NCBI RefSeq assembly: GCF_023074185.1
Contig: NZ_JADPKY010000097.1
Span: 1-64,000, forward strand
DNA length: 64,000 nt
Reading direction: 5' to 3'
Source: Bradyrhizobium sp. 132
Lineage (GTDB): Bacteria; Pseudomonadota; Alphaproteobacteria; Rhizobiales; Xanthobacteraceae
Part shown: positions 50,697 through 59,742 of the stretch, piece after piece
Numbering within the stretch: the stretch's first letter is position 1
Layout of the letters: each line of letters begins with the position of its first letter
Notes under the pieces: model-generated
Seen by the model: the letters and a program-made list of their open reading frames with translations, nothing else
What the model was told of the DNA's origin: nothing
The model's database searches: none
Program-made: the position numbers and the translations under genes

Positions 50697-51464
50697 TCAG
50701 TAGCGCGCGATGACCGGCGCGTCGAACTTGTAGCTCGCGCGCACGACGGCCCACTGGATGTCGCGCGGCTTGGCGTCGAAGCTGTAATTGCCCGAGGTAC
50801 CGCCGAGTTGATAGGTCTGGCTGGCGAAGGCTGCGTAATTGTACTCGAGGCCGACGATCCAGTTGCGGGTGATGCCGTACTCCCAGCCGGCACCGACGGT
50901 CCAGCCATTGGCCCAGTGGGTCTGACCGCCAGAACCGGTGGCCGGGCCGACCGTGTCGGTGACCGACAGACGGTTGTTCACGCCGGCGTAGCCGCCCTTG
51001 ATGTAGAACAAATTATTCTGCACGGCGAAGCCTGCACGGGCGACGACGGTCGCGAGCACGTTGGCGCGCCAGGAGAACACATCGTCACCCGCACCGAACG
51101 CGGTGTTCAAGAACGAGCCCTTGTTGTCCAGGCCGGAGATCGTGCCCTCCATGCCGAACACGTAGTTGTTGGCCTGCCAATTGTAGCCGATCTGGGCGCC
51201 GCCCAGGACGCCCGAGTTACGCTGACGGTAACCCTGGCCCGGCACCAGATCGCCGAACGGCGCGCCGATTCCGTTGTTGACGAACTGCTCGTTGGTCCAT
51301 GCGCCGCCGATGTGGCCGCCGACATAGAAGCCGGTCCAGTTGAACATCGACTCCATATAAGCCGGCGCCTTCGTGTAGCGCGCGCCGAGATCGGCGGCGG
51401 AAGCAGCACCGGTCGAAACCAGAGCGGTCGTGCAGGCGAAGGCGGCAATCAATTTGTTACGCAT
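50697..51464 (-). CDS. outer-membrane beta-barrel protein, paralogue 3
   Basis: 255 residues from ATG 51464 (MRNKLIAAFACTTALVSTGAASA signal). Mature start ADLGARYTKAPAYMES; FNWTGFYVGGHIGGAWTN and the end YKFDAPVIARY are barrel features with a terminal aromatic. It belongs to the same family as the proteins at 42481 and 48547. ATG 51464 has GGGGTG upstream. TCAAATTTGA (51514-51523) lies upstream as a short palindrome. Confidence 0.88.
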   Translation of the reverse strand: MRNKLIAAFACTTALVSTGAASAADLGARYTKAPAYMESMFNWTGFYVGGHIGGAWTNEQFVNNGIGAPFGDLVPGQGYRQRNSGVLGGAQIGYNWQANNYVFGMEGTISGLDNKGSFLNTAFGAGDDVFSWRANVLATVVARAGFAVQNNLFYIKGGYAGVNNRLSVTDTVGPATGSGGQTHWANGWTVGAGWEYGITRNWIVGLEYNYAAFASQTYQLGGTSGNYSFDAKPRDIQWAVVRASYKFDAPVIARY

Positions 51465-51642
51465 GGTACACCCCGTGTCCTTTGATGGGTGCACGCTCAC
51501 ACGCAGTTCTTACTCAAATTTGAATCAAGAAAGTTAAGACGCCGGATTGGCAAGCAGCGCGGCTTGAATCCGTTTTCGCTGTTGCACGCAGGCAACGCAA
51601 CGGTGCGATTTAACGCGACATTATCCCTACCGGGTCCTTGCA

Positions 51643-52899
51643 CTACGATGCCGGCGCCGCCTTCGACTGGACATGCTCGGGCCGGACGCCAAGCGCCAGC
51701 AGGCGCGCCGGAATGCCCTGGAGCCACGGCAGCGCGGTGATGAGGCGCACGATCAGCGGCACTTTCGGTGGCCGATCGCCGCCCTGCAGGGCGCCGCTGA
51801 TGATGTTGTTCTGCACGATCATCTGCATTCGCTGCGTCATCTTCACCGGGAATTCGCGGCGACGGCGCACGGCATCGAGCTCCTCCTCCGACGGGCAGCC
51901 GTGCTGCATCTTGTCCGCCAGCAGGTTTGCGGTCGCGACTGCATCCTGCACGGCGAGATTGACGCCGACGCCGCCGACCGGCGACATCGCGTGCGCGGCA
52001 TCGCCAATGAGAAGCAGGCCCGGTCGCGTCCAGCGCGTCAGGCGGTTGATCGCGACGGTGAGCAGCTTGAGATCGTCGAAGCTCTTGACGTCGGCAATGC
52101 CAGTTTTCAGGATCGGCGCCATGGAAACGACATCGTCGCGCAGCGCCTGCAATCCCCTCGCCTTCACCGCGTCGTATTGTCCCTTGGCGATGACATAGGC
52201 ACATTGCCAGTAGTAGCCCCGGTCAAAGGTGATCATCATCTTGCCGCGCTCGACGCGCGCGAACAGGTTCTCGCTCTCGTCCGCCTTGCGGCCGACGCGG
52301 AACCACAGCACATCCATTGGCGCGCCGATCTCCTCGACCTCGAGACCGGCCCGCTCGCGCACGGTCGAATGCCGGCCGTCACAGGCAATCGTGAGATCGG
52401 CTTCGATGTCCACGATGCCGTCCGGCGTCTTCGCCCGCACGCCGGTGACCGTCTCGCCGCGGCGGATCAGGTCGACGGCTTCCGTGTTCATCATCACCTT
52501 CAGCGAGGCGAAGCGCTTGCCGGCCTCACGGAGGAAATTGAGAAAATCCCATTGCGGCATGAAGGCGATGAAGGGGTACTTGGTGCGGAGGCGGCTGAGA
52601 TCGGCGATACGAACGGGCGTGCCGCCGAACAGGCCGTCCATCTTCTGCAAGCGCTGATGCGGCAACTTGAGGAAGCCGTCGATCAGGCCGAGTTCGTCCA
52701 TCACCTGGAGCGTCGAGGGATGCACGGTGTCGCCGCGGAAGTCGCGGAAGAAATCCGCGTGCTTCTCCAGCACCACGACATCGATGCCGGCGCGCCCCAG
52801 GAGATAGCCGAGCATCATGCCGGCCGGGCCGCCGCCGACGATGCAACAGCGCACTTTTACAGTGGAACCTTGCGGAGCCTGTGACGCATCTGGTTTCAC
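51643..52899 (-). CDS. FAD-dependent monooxygenase (PHBH/UbiH type)
   Basis: 418 residues of the flavin monooxygenase class A fold: N-terminal VRCCIVGGGPAGMMLGYLLGRAGIDVVVLEK, ACDGRHSTVRERAGL (DG motif) near 170, and the GD motif LLLIGDAAHAMSPVGGVGVNLAVQDA near 294. It hydroxylates or epoxidises an aromatic substrate using NAD(P)H; the substrate is unknown. It is on the minus strand upstream of barrel gene 3; no ubi gene is adjacent, so a ubiquinone role is unproven. Confidence 0.9.
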   Translation of the reverse strand: MKPDASQAPQGSTVKVRCCIVGGGPAGMMLGYLLGRAGIDVVVLEKHADFFRDFRGDTVHPSTLQVMDELGLIDGFLKLPHQRLQKMDGLFGGTPVRIADLSRLRTKYPFIAFMPQWDFLNFLREAGKRFASLKVMMNTEAVDLIRRGETVTGVRAKTPDGIVDIEADLTIACDGRHSTVRERAGLEVEEIGAPMDVLWFRVGRKADESENLFARVERGKMMITFDRGYYWQCAYVIAKGQYDAVKARGLQALRDDVVSMAPILKTGIADVKSFDDLKLLTVAINRLTRWTRPGLLLIGDAAHAMSPVGGVGVNLAVQDAVATANLLADKMQHGCPSEEELDAVRRRREFPVKMTQRMQMIVQNNIISGALQGGDRPPKVPLIVRLITALPWLQGIPARLLALGVRPEHVQSKAAPAS

Positions 52900-53019
52900 G
52901 ACGGGTCCCTCGTTTCTGACTTAAGTTTTCTGTGCGATGCAGCAAACAAGATTCATTTGCCGCAATTGCGAATGGCCGTTAGCGTCGCCACACATTACGA
53001 TTGATTTCAGGAAAGTGCA

Positions 53020-53301
53020 GTGCGGACTATCCTTATCGTGCTCGGCGTCTGGATCTTGATCAACGCGCTCGTCGTCGTGATCATGATTCCGCCGCGCAAG
53101 CCGCGGAAGTCGGGTCCGCGGCAGACGGGTGCGCTTGCGCCGGTGCCGATCGACCAGAACGGCTATCCGTTCGAGGAGCAGGAAAAGCCCCTGCGGCACG
53201 TCATCATCTCGATTGCGATGGGCGCGTTCTTCTCGCTGGCTCCGCCCTTGATCGAAGCTGTCGATTCCGTCAAGCGCTTCATCAGGAAGCGCCGCGGGTA
53301 G
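53020..53301 (+). CDS. small membrane protein, 93 aa
   Basis: GTG 53020 follows AGGAAA. Membrane segment 1-23 (RTILIVLGVWILINALVVVIMIP), then a basic proline-rich linker (PPRKPRKSGPRQTG), and a second segment near 63-78 (VIISIAMGAFFSLAPPLI). The end is basic (KRFIRKRRG). No known family; convergent with the caspase-like gene. The good hydrophobic start and divergent position to the monooxygenase support it. Confidence 0.7.
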   Translation: MRTILIVLGVWILINALVVVIMIPPRKPRKSGPRQTGALAPVPIDQNGYPFEEQEKPLRHVIISIAMGAFFSLAPPLIEAVDSVKRFIRKRRG

Positions 53302-53327
53302 CGTAAGCGACGCCTCCGCCCGCGTCA

Positions 53328-54851
53328 TCAATTGTTGCTGCGGTTAGCACTGCGGAAGCTCTTGATCTCCGACACGCTGCCGTCGCGATAGGTCAGCTCC
53401 ACCGAGATGAACTGCGTTGCCGGCGCGAGCTTCATGTAAAGCGGCATGCCGGCGCTGATCGCGCTGGGATCGCGCATGTCGCAGCCCGGCATCTTCAACA
53501 CCTGATTCGGAACGGCGGTGTCGATGCCGATGCGCACCTCGCGGATGGCGCAGCGGTAGGACACGAGGTGCGTGTAGTAGACCAGCAGCCCGTTGAACTC
53601 GCGGAATGACAGCCAGCTCGTCGCGGTCATGTCGAGGATCTTGCGCTGGTCCCGGATCAGCGCGGCCTCGGGATCGAACCTGATCGGGAACGGCCCCTGC
53701 ATGTCGCCGGACTGGTCGACATAGCGGATCTCGATGGTGCCGGCCACAGCGTCCGGCGGCAATTCGATCGACGGGTTCGGCAGCCTCTTGCGCGTGCGCG
53801 GGTCGAGCGTATCGATGAAACCGGTTTCGCGGAAATCGCCGTTGCCGGCCATGCGCCAGGAAATGCCGAGGGTCGGATCGGCGAAGGAGAACACCACGCT
53901 CCAGCCGCCGTTGTGCCGCGAGAAGCTCGCGATCGGCGCGTTGGTGGTCTCCTCCTTCGGCACGCGCGGCACCGACACCGGCGGCAGCGCCGCGAGCTTC
54001 TGCGCCGGCGGATCGGCGGGGCGCGCCGCAGCGGCGGCCGTGTCGTTGGCGACGCCGCTAAGGAAGACGTCGTCGACCATCTGATCGAAATAGACCGGTA
54101 CCTGCCTGTGCTTGACAGTATCGGCCATCTCGCTGACCAGACGGCGCGTCCGCTGCGCCACCTGCACCAGGTTCTCGCCGGGCTGGAGCAGCTCCTTGGC
54201 GAAGGTGCGCGTGAACACCGAATTAGGATTGGCGTCGTCGTTGGAGAGGCGGTCGAGCGCGGTCTGGCGCGGGCCTGCGGAGAATACCGAGAACACGCCT
54301 TCGGGCAGCTGCACCATCGGGGCAAGCCCGCCACCACCGGAGACGGCGCGGGTGCCCTTGCGCTCGAACGGGTTGTTGCGGCAGGCGTCGAACACCAGGA
54401 TCGAGGTTCGCGCCTTCTTGTTCTGGAGGCGCTCGACGATGCGGTCGGCCAGGATGGATGCGTCACGCACCAGCTCTTCCTGCCCTTCCGTCGCCGCCGG
54501 CACGTCGGTCGGCAGCAGATAGTTCTGGCCGGCGATCTCGAAGCCGTGGCCGGCATAGAAGAAGAACGCGGTGTCGCCGGGCTCGATCGCCCGATCGAAC
54601 GCGAGCAGCGTCTCGGAAAATTGCTGCCTGCTCTGGTTCTCGGCGACCATCACCGAGAAACCGAGTTGCTTCAGCGTGTCACCCATGGTGCGGGCGTCGT
54701 TGACCGCCTTGAGCAGCTTTGGAACGTTCCTGTAGTCGTTGTTGCCGACGACGAGCGCGACGCGCTTCTCGGCATAGGCGGGAAGCGCGAAACCGCTGAG
54801 GCCGGCCGCGAGACCAAGCAATGCCAGAATTCTGAAAAGCTGACGCGTCAT
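53328..54851 (-). CDS. secreted caspase-like (peptidase C14) protein
   Basis: 507 residues. Signal peptide 1-27 ending AYA. Caspase fold starts EKRVALVVGNNDYRNVPKL. Dyad: His102 in FYAGHGFEI and Cys157 in FDACRNNPF. A metacaspase-type cysteine protease is predicted, probably periplasmic. C-terminal 200 residues (from about 300) form an unrecognised beta-rich domain beginning with a proline-rich linker. Start ATG 54851 follows AAGGAT. The 34-residue upstream extension lacks support. Confidence 0.88.
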   Translation of the reverse strand: MTRQLFRILALLGLAAGLSGFALPAYAEKRVALVVGNNDYRNVPKLLKAVNDARTMGDTLKQLGFSVMVAENQSRQQFSETLLAFDRAIEPGDTAFFFYAGHGFEIAGQNYLLPTDVPAATEGQEELVRDASILADRIVERLQNKKARTSILVFDACRNNPFERKGTRAVSGGGGLAPMVQLPEGVFSVFSAGPRQTALDRLSNDDANPNSVFTRTFAKELLQPGENLVQVAQRTRRLVSEMADTVKHRQVPVYFDQMVDDVFLSGVANDTAAAAARPADPPAQKLAALPPVSVPRVPKEETTNAPIASFSRHNGGWSVVFSFADPTLGISWRMAGNGDFRETGFIDTLDPRTRKRLPNPSIELPPDAVAGTIEIRYVDQSGDMQGPFPIRFDPEAALIRDQRKILDMTATSWLSFREFNGLLVYYTHLVSYRCAIREVRIGIDTAVPNQVLKMPGCDMRDPSAISAGMPLYMKLAPATQFISVELTYRDGSVSEIKSFRSANRSNN

Positions 54852-55061
54852 CGAAAATCCTTCAAGAACGGCCCACGCCGGCTCCCTCGAACGACGGTTC
54901 ATTGGAACCCCGCCGTTGATGTGATAGTCGGCCCAGCCATACCACCGGTTCAACAGCCCTGAGGACTCAGGTTCCGTGTTCTGGCTATAGTCGAATCCGC
55001 CGAAATCTGCTTTTTCTTAGGCAATTCTTGTGGGCAATTCCGCTGGAAGCGAGGGGCAGCC

Positions 55062-56027
55062 GTGTATCACTGGTGCACCGACGAGGTCGAGCCGCACGAC
55101 CGCTTCGACTATTGGCGCGAAGTGCGCGCCAAGGGCCTGTTCGGCGTCACCGCCGAACTCGAGCGCGAACGCCGCGCGGACTTCTTCGGCGAATTCTCGC
55201 TGCGCCAGCTTGGCGGCGGCGGTCTCGTCGAACTGAAGGCCTCGCACTACACGGTCGAGCGCAGCACGTCCGACATCGCCCACGCGCCCGGTGACAGCAT
55301 CTGCGTCTATCAGCAGCTCGGCAGCGGCGGCTGGTTCGGCGGCATGCGTGGCAGCGACTTCGCGATCGCCAATGGCAGCTTCGCCACCAGCTACACCGAC
55401 CTGCCTTATCGCACTGCGCCGCTGGGCGCAGGAGGCTTCCACCTGCGGATCCTGAAGATCCCTCTGAGCGGCCTCGCCAGGCAGGACAAGCGCATGCGCG
55501 AGCTTGCGCCCCGGACGTTCGACGATCCCAGTCTTGCGCCCCTGCTCGGCGCTTGCTTCGCAGATCTCGGCGAGGCCGCCGCTGACGATGATAGCGCCGC
55601 CGATGCGGCTTCCCTCGTCCAGGCTTTGGCCCATCTGGCGCTGATCGAGCGCGGCATCGTGCGGCCCGGCAGCCGCCTCGGGCAGGCCGCGCTGCGGACA
55701 GCCCGGCTCTCGCAGGCACGGCGCCTGATCGCGCGCCACCTGCAGGACCCGGATCTGACGCCGATGATGGTTGCCGACCTGCTCGGCATCTCCGTACGTC
55801 ACCTGCACATGCTGTTCGAAAGTGCGACGAAGAGTTTTTCGCAAACCGTGACGGATGAGCGCTTGAAACACAGCCGCCGTCTGATGCGCGAAGCCCCGGA
55901 CCGGCGGATCGCCGACATCGCGGCCTCCTGCGGCTTCGACAGCCTGGCGACCTATTATCGCGTCTTCAACGCCGCTTACGGGATGGCCCCCGGCGACTTC
56001 CGCGCCCAAGGTCCGGAGGGGCGTTAG
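55062..56027 (+). CDS. AraC family transcriptional regulator
   Basis: 321 residues from GTG 55062 with GAGGGGC upstream. N-terminal AraC-binding-like/cupin-like domain about 1-180 (DYWREVRAKGLFGVTAELE). C-terminal double HTH about 215-318: ARRLIARHLQDPDLTPMMVADLLGISVRHLHMLF and RRIADIAASCGFDSLATYYRVFNAAYGMAPGDFR. The effector is unknown. Divergent from the caspase-like gene across 210 bases; it may regulate it. Confidence 0.9.
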   Translation: MYHWCTDEVEPHDRFDYWREVRAKGLFGVTAELERERRADFFGEFSLRQLGGGGLVELKASHYTVERSTSDIAHAPGDSICVYQQLGSGGWFGGMRGSDFAIANGSFATSYTDLPYRTAPLGAGGFHLRILKIPLSGLARQDKRMRELAPRTFDDPSLAPLLGACFADLGEAAADDDSAADAASLVQALAHLALIERGIVRPGSRLGQAALRTARLSQARRLIARHLQDPDLTPMMVADLLGISVRHLHMLFESATKSFSQTVTDERLKHSRRLMREAPDRRIADIAASCGFDSLATYYRVFNAAYGMAPGDFRAQGPEGR

Positions 56028-56138
56028 CCGACGTTTGGACGGCTCCGGCTGACCGCTGGATTGGGCGGAAAACCGCGGTCGCGCCCGCTATTTGGGCGAA
56101 AACCTCCGGTTTTTTAGGGCCTTCCCGCGGCTGCTCCA

Positions 56139-56166
56139 TTGACTTTGGCTGATTCCCGCCTATGTT
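56139..56166 (+). promoter_or_regulatory. candidate promoter of the DEAD-box helicase
   Basis: TTGACT (56139-56144), a 16-base spacer, and TATGTT (56161-56166). A start near 56173 would leave an untranslated leader of about 150 bases before ATG 56327, as is common for cold-regulated helicase genes. Confidence 0.5.
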
Positions 56167-56326
56167 CCGGAGGACGCGGCTCGGTATCGAAGAGCGATTC
56201 CTGAGCCTGGCGCTTTGTTCGCGTGAGTCAGCACCCCCAGCTTCTTTGAGAGCGCGCCGTTTCGGGGTGGAACGCGACAGCCTTAATCACCCTCGATTCC
56301 GAACGGCGGTTTCGACCAGAGGCTCA

Positions 56327-57877
56327 ATGTCCTTTTCAAATCTCGGACTATCCGAAAAAGTCCTCGCCGCAGTCGCGGCTACCGGTTACACCACCCCGAC
56401 CCCCATTCAGGAACAGGCGATCCCTCACGTCCTTGCTCGCAAGGACGTGCTCGGCATCGCCCAGACCGGCACCGGCAAGACCGCGGCGTTCGTGCTGCCG
56501 ATGCTCACCATCCTCGAAAAGGGTCGCGCCCGGGCGCGCATGCCGCGCACCCTGATCCTTGAGCCAACCCGCGAGCTCGCGGCGCAGGTGAAGGAAAACT
56601 TCGACCGCTACGGCGCAGGCCAGAAACTCAACGTCGCCCTGCTGATCGGCGGCGTTTCCTTCGGCGACCAGGATGCCAAGTTGACGCGCGGCGTCGACGT
56701 GCTGATCGCCACTCCCGGCCGCCTGCTCGACCATACCGAGCGCGGTGGCCTGCTGCTCACCGGCGTCGAGCTGCTCGTCATCGACGAAGCCGACCGCATG
56801 CTGGACATGGGCTTCATTCCCGACATCGAGCGCGTCTGCAAGCTCGTCCCGTTCACGCGGCAGACCCTGTTTTTCACCGCGACCATGCCGCCGGAGATTC
56901 GGCGAATCACCGAAGCCTTCCTGCACAATCCGCAGAAGGTGGAGGTGTCGAAGCCCGCCACCACCGCTGTCACCGTTACGCAGTGTCAGGTCCCGGCCGG
57001 GCGTGAGGTGCATGAGAAGCGCGAGCTGCTTCGCCGACTGCTGCGCGAGGCCAAGGATCTCCAGAACGCGATCATCTTCTGCAATCGCAAGCGCGAGGTC
57101 GCCGTCGTTCACAAATCGCTGCAAAAGCACGGCTTCAGCGTCGGCGCGCTGCACGGCGACATGGACCAGTCGGCCCGCACGGCGGCGCTCGAACAGTTCC
57201 GCAAGGGCGAGCTGCCCCTCCTGGTCGCATCCGACGTCGCCGCCCGCGGCCTCGACATTCCAGAGGTCAGCCACGTCTTCAATTTCGACGTCCCCCACCA
57301 TCCCGACGACTATGTTCACCGCGTCGGCCGCACCGGCCGCGCAGGCCGGTCCGGCATGGCGATCTCGCTCGTCACGCCGCTTGACCAGAAGTCGATGGTG
57401 GCGATCGAGAAGCTGATCGGCCAGAGCATTCCACGCGCCGAAGGTGATTACGAAGTCCGCACCGATGCTTCCGACGCGGGCGAGCGTCCGCGCGAGCAGC
57501 GCGGCCGTGAACGTTCACGCGGCGGACGCGGCAAGCCGCAGCGCGGTCGTGATCGTGAGCGCAGCCACGAGCCGCGCGAACCGCGTGGCGAGGCACAGCC
57601 TTCAGCCGAAGCACGGGCCGCTCCCGAGGCAAGGCCCGCTTCCGAAGCAAGGCCCGCACGCGAGGCAAGGCCTCCGCGTGAAGCAAGACTTCCGCGTGAA
57701 GCCAAGCCATCGTCCGAGCCGCGTGACGGCGCGCGCCAGCAGGCCAATCCGTCGCATGTGCCGTCGATCGGCCGTCCCGAGCCGCGCCGCCAACGCGAGG
57801 CCGACAGCGAGCCGGGCGATCATTCGCATCTGCCGGCATTTCTGCTGCGGCCGGTTCGCTCCCCCGCCGGAGCCTGA
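56327..57877 (+). CDS. DEAD-box ATP-dependent RNA helicase
   Basis: 516 residues. Q-motif YTTPTPIQEQAI, Walker A AQTGTGKTAA, PTRELAAQ, GG, TPGRLLDH, DEAD box VIDEADRMLDMGF, SATMP-equivalent TATMPPEI, then the C-terminal ARGLDIP and HRVGRTGRAGRSG motifs. RhlE/RhlB-like, for RNA remodelling at low temperature or ribosome assembly. The tail from about 375 is basic and disordered, with a six-copy EARPxx repeat. ATG 56327 follows AGAGG. Upstream frame extension to 56162 is not supported. Confidence 0.94.
   Translation: MSFSNLGLSEKVLAAVAATGYTTPTPIQEQAIPHVLARKDVLGIAQTGTGKTAAFVLPMLTILEKGRARARMPRTLILEPTRELAAQVKENFDRYGAGQKLNVALLIGGVSFGDQDAKLTRGVDVLIATPGRLLDHTERGGLLLTGVELLVIDEADRMLDMGFIPDIERVCKLVPFTRQTLFFTATMPPEIRRITEAFLHNPQKVEVSKPATTAVTVTQCQVPAGREVHEKRELLRRLLREAKDLQNAIIFCNRKREVAVVHKSLQKHGFSVGALHGDMDQSARTAALEQFRKGELPLLVASDVAARGLDIPEVSHVFNFDVPHHPDDYVHRVGRTGRAGRSGMAISLVTPLDQKSMVAIEKLIGQSIPRAEGDYEVRTDASDAGERPREQRGRERSRGGRGKPQRGRDRERSHEPREPRGEAQPSAEARAAPEARPASEARPAREARPPREARLPREAKPSSEPRDGARQQANPSHVPSIGRPEPRRQREADSEPGDHSHLPAFLLRPVRSPAGA
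57608..57715 (+). repeat. 18-bp tandem repeat, six degenerate copies, in the helicase tail
   Basis: Units of 18 bases starting GAAGCA/GAGGCA encode EARAAP, EARPAS, EARPAR, EARPPR, EARLPR and EAKPSS. It is in frame and within the disordered C-terminus, so copy-number change would not break the gene. Confidence 0.85.
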
Positions 57878-58043
57878 AGCGCGATGCGCTCCAGATTTCG
57901 GTTGAGATAAAGCTGGCGCGCAATTTTTTGGATGCATTCGGGGACGTATATTTACGGGGCCTTCACGATCGTCCGTTAGCCTACGAACATAATTTAAGAA
58001 TTTCTGCGGTCGACGGCGCGCCGATCGCTGTGGGGTATGTTTC

Positions 58044-59111
58044 GTGGTCAAGGTGCTCGACGAACACGAACGCACGATGGCGTTCGCCGAGGTAGCGCTC
58101 GGTCAAATCCGATCGCTGCGGCAGACGGCAATTCCCCGCAATTACGAGATCTGGTACGTCTACGCCACCGGCTACAACGCGCCGCTCAACAAGATCATCA
58201 ACGAGACGCTGGCGCGGAGCGGCAAGCTGACCGAAGCCGATCTCGAGCAGATCTACGAGACCTACCTCTCCCACATCAAAACCACCGACCGCATCGACAA
58301 GGTCGGCGCGCGCGTCATCGGCGAGATCGACGACGTCATGAAGGTTCTCGGCGACGCACTCGGGATGTCCGGCTCCTATGACGCCAGCCTGTCGGGCGCG
58401 ACCGAACAGCTGTCATCGGCCAAGAGCCGCGAGCAGATCAAGTCGATCGTCGAGACGCTGTTGCGTTCGACCAGTGAAATGCGCGAGACCAACAAGGCGC
58501 TGGAAGGCCGGCTGACCCTGTCGAAGAGCGAGATCAGCAACCTCCAGCAGAGCCTGGAGGCGATCCGTGCCGAGAGCCTGACCGACCCGCTGACGGGGCT
58601 CGGCAACCGCAAATATTTCGATCGCATGATCGACATGGCCGTGCAAGGCGCGCTCGTCTCCGGCGAGCCGCTGTCGCTGCTGCTGATCGACATCGATCAT
58701 TTCAAGTCGTTCAACGATTCCTACGGACATCTCACCGGCGACCAGGTGCTGCGGCTCGTCGGCCTGTCCCTGAAACAGACCATCAAGGGCCAGGACATCA
58801 CCGCGCGCTATGGCGGCGAGGAATTTGCGGTCGTGCTGCCCAACACTGCGCTGCGCCAGGCCCTCACCGTGGCCGATCACATCCGCCGAGCGGTGATGGC
58901 GAAGGAATTGAAGAAGAAGTCCACCGGCGAAATCCTCGGCCGCGTCACCATCTCCGTCGGCGTCTCCATGCTCAAGCAAGGCGACGACACCGAGGCGCTG
59001 ATCGAACGGGCGGATGCCTGCCTCTATGCCGCCAAGCGCAACGGCCGCAACCGCGTGATCTGCGAAGCCGATCCGGAATTCGCGGTCGAGACGCACAACC
59101 GGGTGGCGTGA
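58044..59111 (+). CDS. diguanylate cyclase (GGDEF domain)
   Basis: 355 residues. The N-terminal 140 residues are a conserved helical region of unknown role (FAEVALGQIRSLRQTAIPRNYEIWYVYATGYNAPLNK). A coiled coil follows (140-180) and then the GGDEF domain from about 178 (DPLTGLGNRKYFDRM). Active site GGEEF at 257-261. The inhibitory site upstream is K248-x-x-D251 instead of RxxD, so feedback by c-di-GMP may be weak. GTG 58044. Cytosolic; makes c-di-GMP from GTP. Confidence 0.92.
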   Translation: MVKVLDEHERTMAFAEVALGQIRSLRQTAIPRNYEIWYVYATGYNAPLNKIINETLARSGKLTEADLEQIYETYLSHIKTTDRIDKVGARVIGEIDDVMKVLGDALGMSGSYDASLSGATEQLSSAKSREQIKSIVETLLRSTSEMRETNKALEGRLTLSKSEISNLQQSLEAIRAESLTDPLTGLGNRKYFDRMIDMAVQGALVSGEPLSLLLIDIDHFKSFNDSYGHLTGDQVLRLVGLSLKQTIKGQDITARYGGEEFAVVLPNTALRQALTVADHIRRAVMAKELKKKSTGEILGRVTISVGVSMLKQGDDTEALIERADACLYAAKRNGRNRVICEADPEFAVETHNRVA

Positions 59112-59207
59112 CGCCGATGCTGCGCGCCGCCACCCGCGCTTGACATTCCGACCTGACCAACGACATTTTCCTCATCGCCTGACTGCGAGCACCGAGGACT
59201 TGTCGCC

Positions 59208-59738
59208 TTGCCCAACCCGCATGATTTTCACACACCGCAGCCGTCCTACAGGAAAGACGAACTGCTGAGATCGAGCGAAAGCGGCTATTTCGGCCCTGGC
59301 AACGCGCAATTGCCGGCACCGCCGATGCTGATGATGGATCGCATCACGGAGATCAGCGTGGACGGCGGCGGGTTTGGCAAAGGTCATATCGTCGGCGAAC
59401 TCGACATCACGCCAGCCCATTGGTTCTTCGATTGCCACTTTCGCGGCGACGCCATGATGCCGGCTTCCCTGGGACTGGACGCAATGTGGCAGATGATCGG
59501 CTATTGGCTGGGATGGTCGGGCTCGGCGGGCAAGGGCCGCGCCATCGGCGTCGGCGAGGTGGAGTTCACGGGATCCATCACACCGGACACACGATGCGTG
59601 CGCTATGAGGTCACCATGCGCCAGGTGAGGCGCGGCAGGCTGGTTCTGGGATTTGCCGACGGTCGCGTGCTTGCCGACGGCGTCTGTGTCTTCACGGCCA
59701 AGGATATGAGGGTTGGCCTGACGAAGGCCGTGGATTGA
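59208..59738 (+). CDS. fabA: FabA-like 3-hydroxyacyl-ACP dehydratase
   Basis: 176 residues, hotdog fold. His77 and Asp91 (DCHFRGDAMMPASLGLDAMWQ) match the E. coli catalytic pair H70/D84 in spacing. FabA dehydrates and isomerises decanoyl intermediates to open the unsaturated fatty acid branch. The loop after His is MPASLG where E. coli has MPGCLG, which may alter isomerase ability. No fabB or fabI lies adjacent. TTG 59208 follows GAGGA; an ATG start only appears inside the conserved region. Confidence 0.87.
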   Translation: MPNPHDFHTPQPSYRKDELLRSSESGYFGPGNAQLPAPPMLMMDRITEISVDGGGFGKGHIVGELDITPAHWFFDCHFRGDAMMPASLGLDAMWQMIGYWLGWSGSAGKGRAIGVGEVEFTGSITPDTRCVRYEVTMRQVRRGRLVLGFADGRVLADGVCVFTAKDMRVGLTKAVD

Positions 59739-59742
59739 TCCC

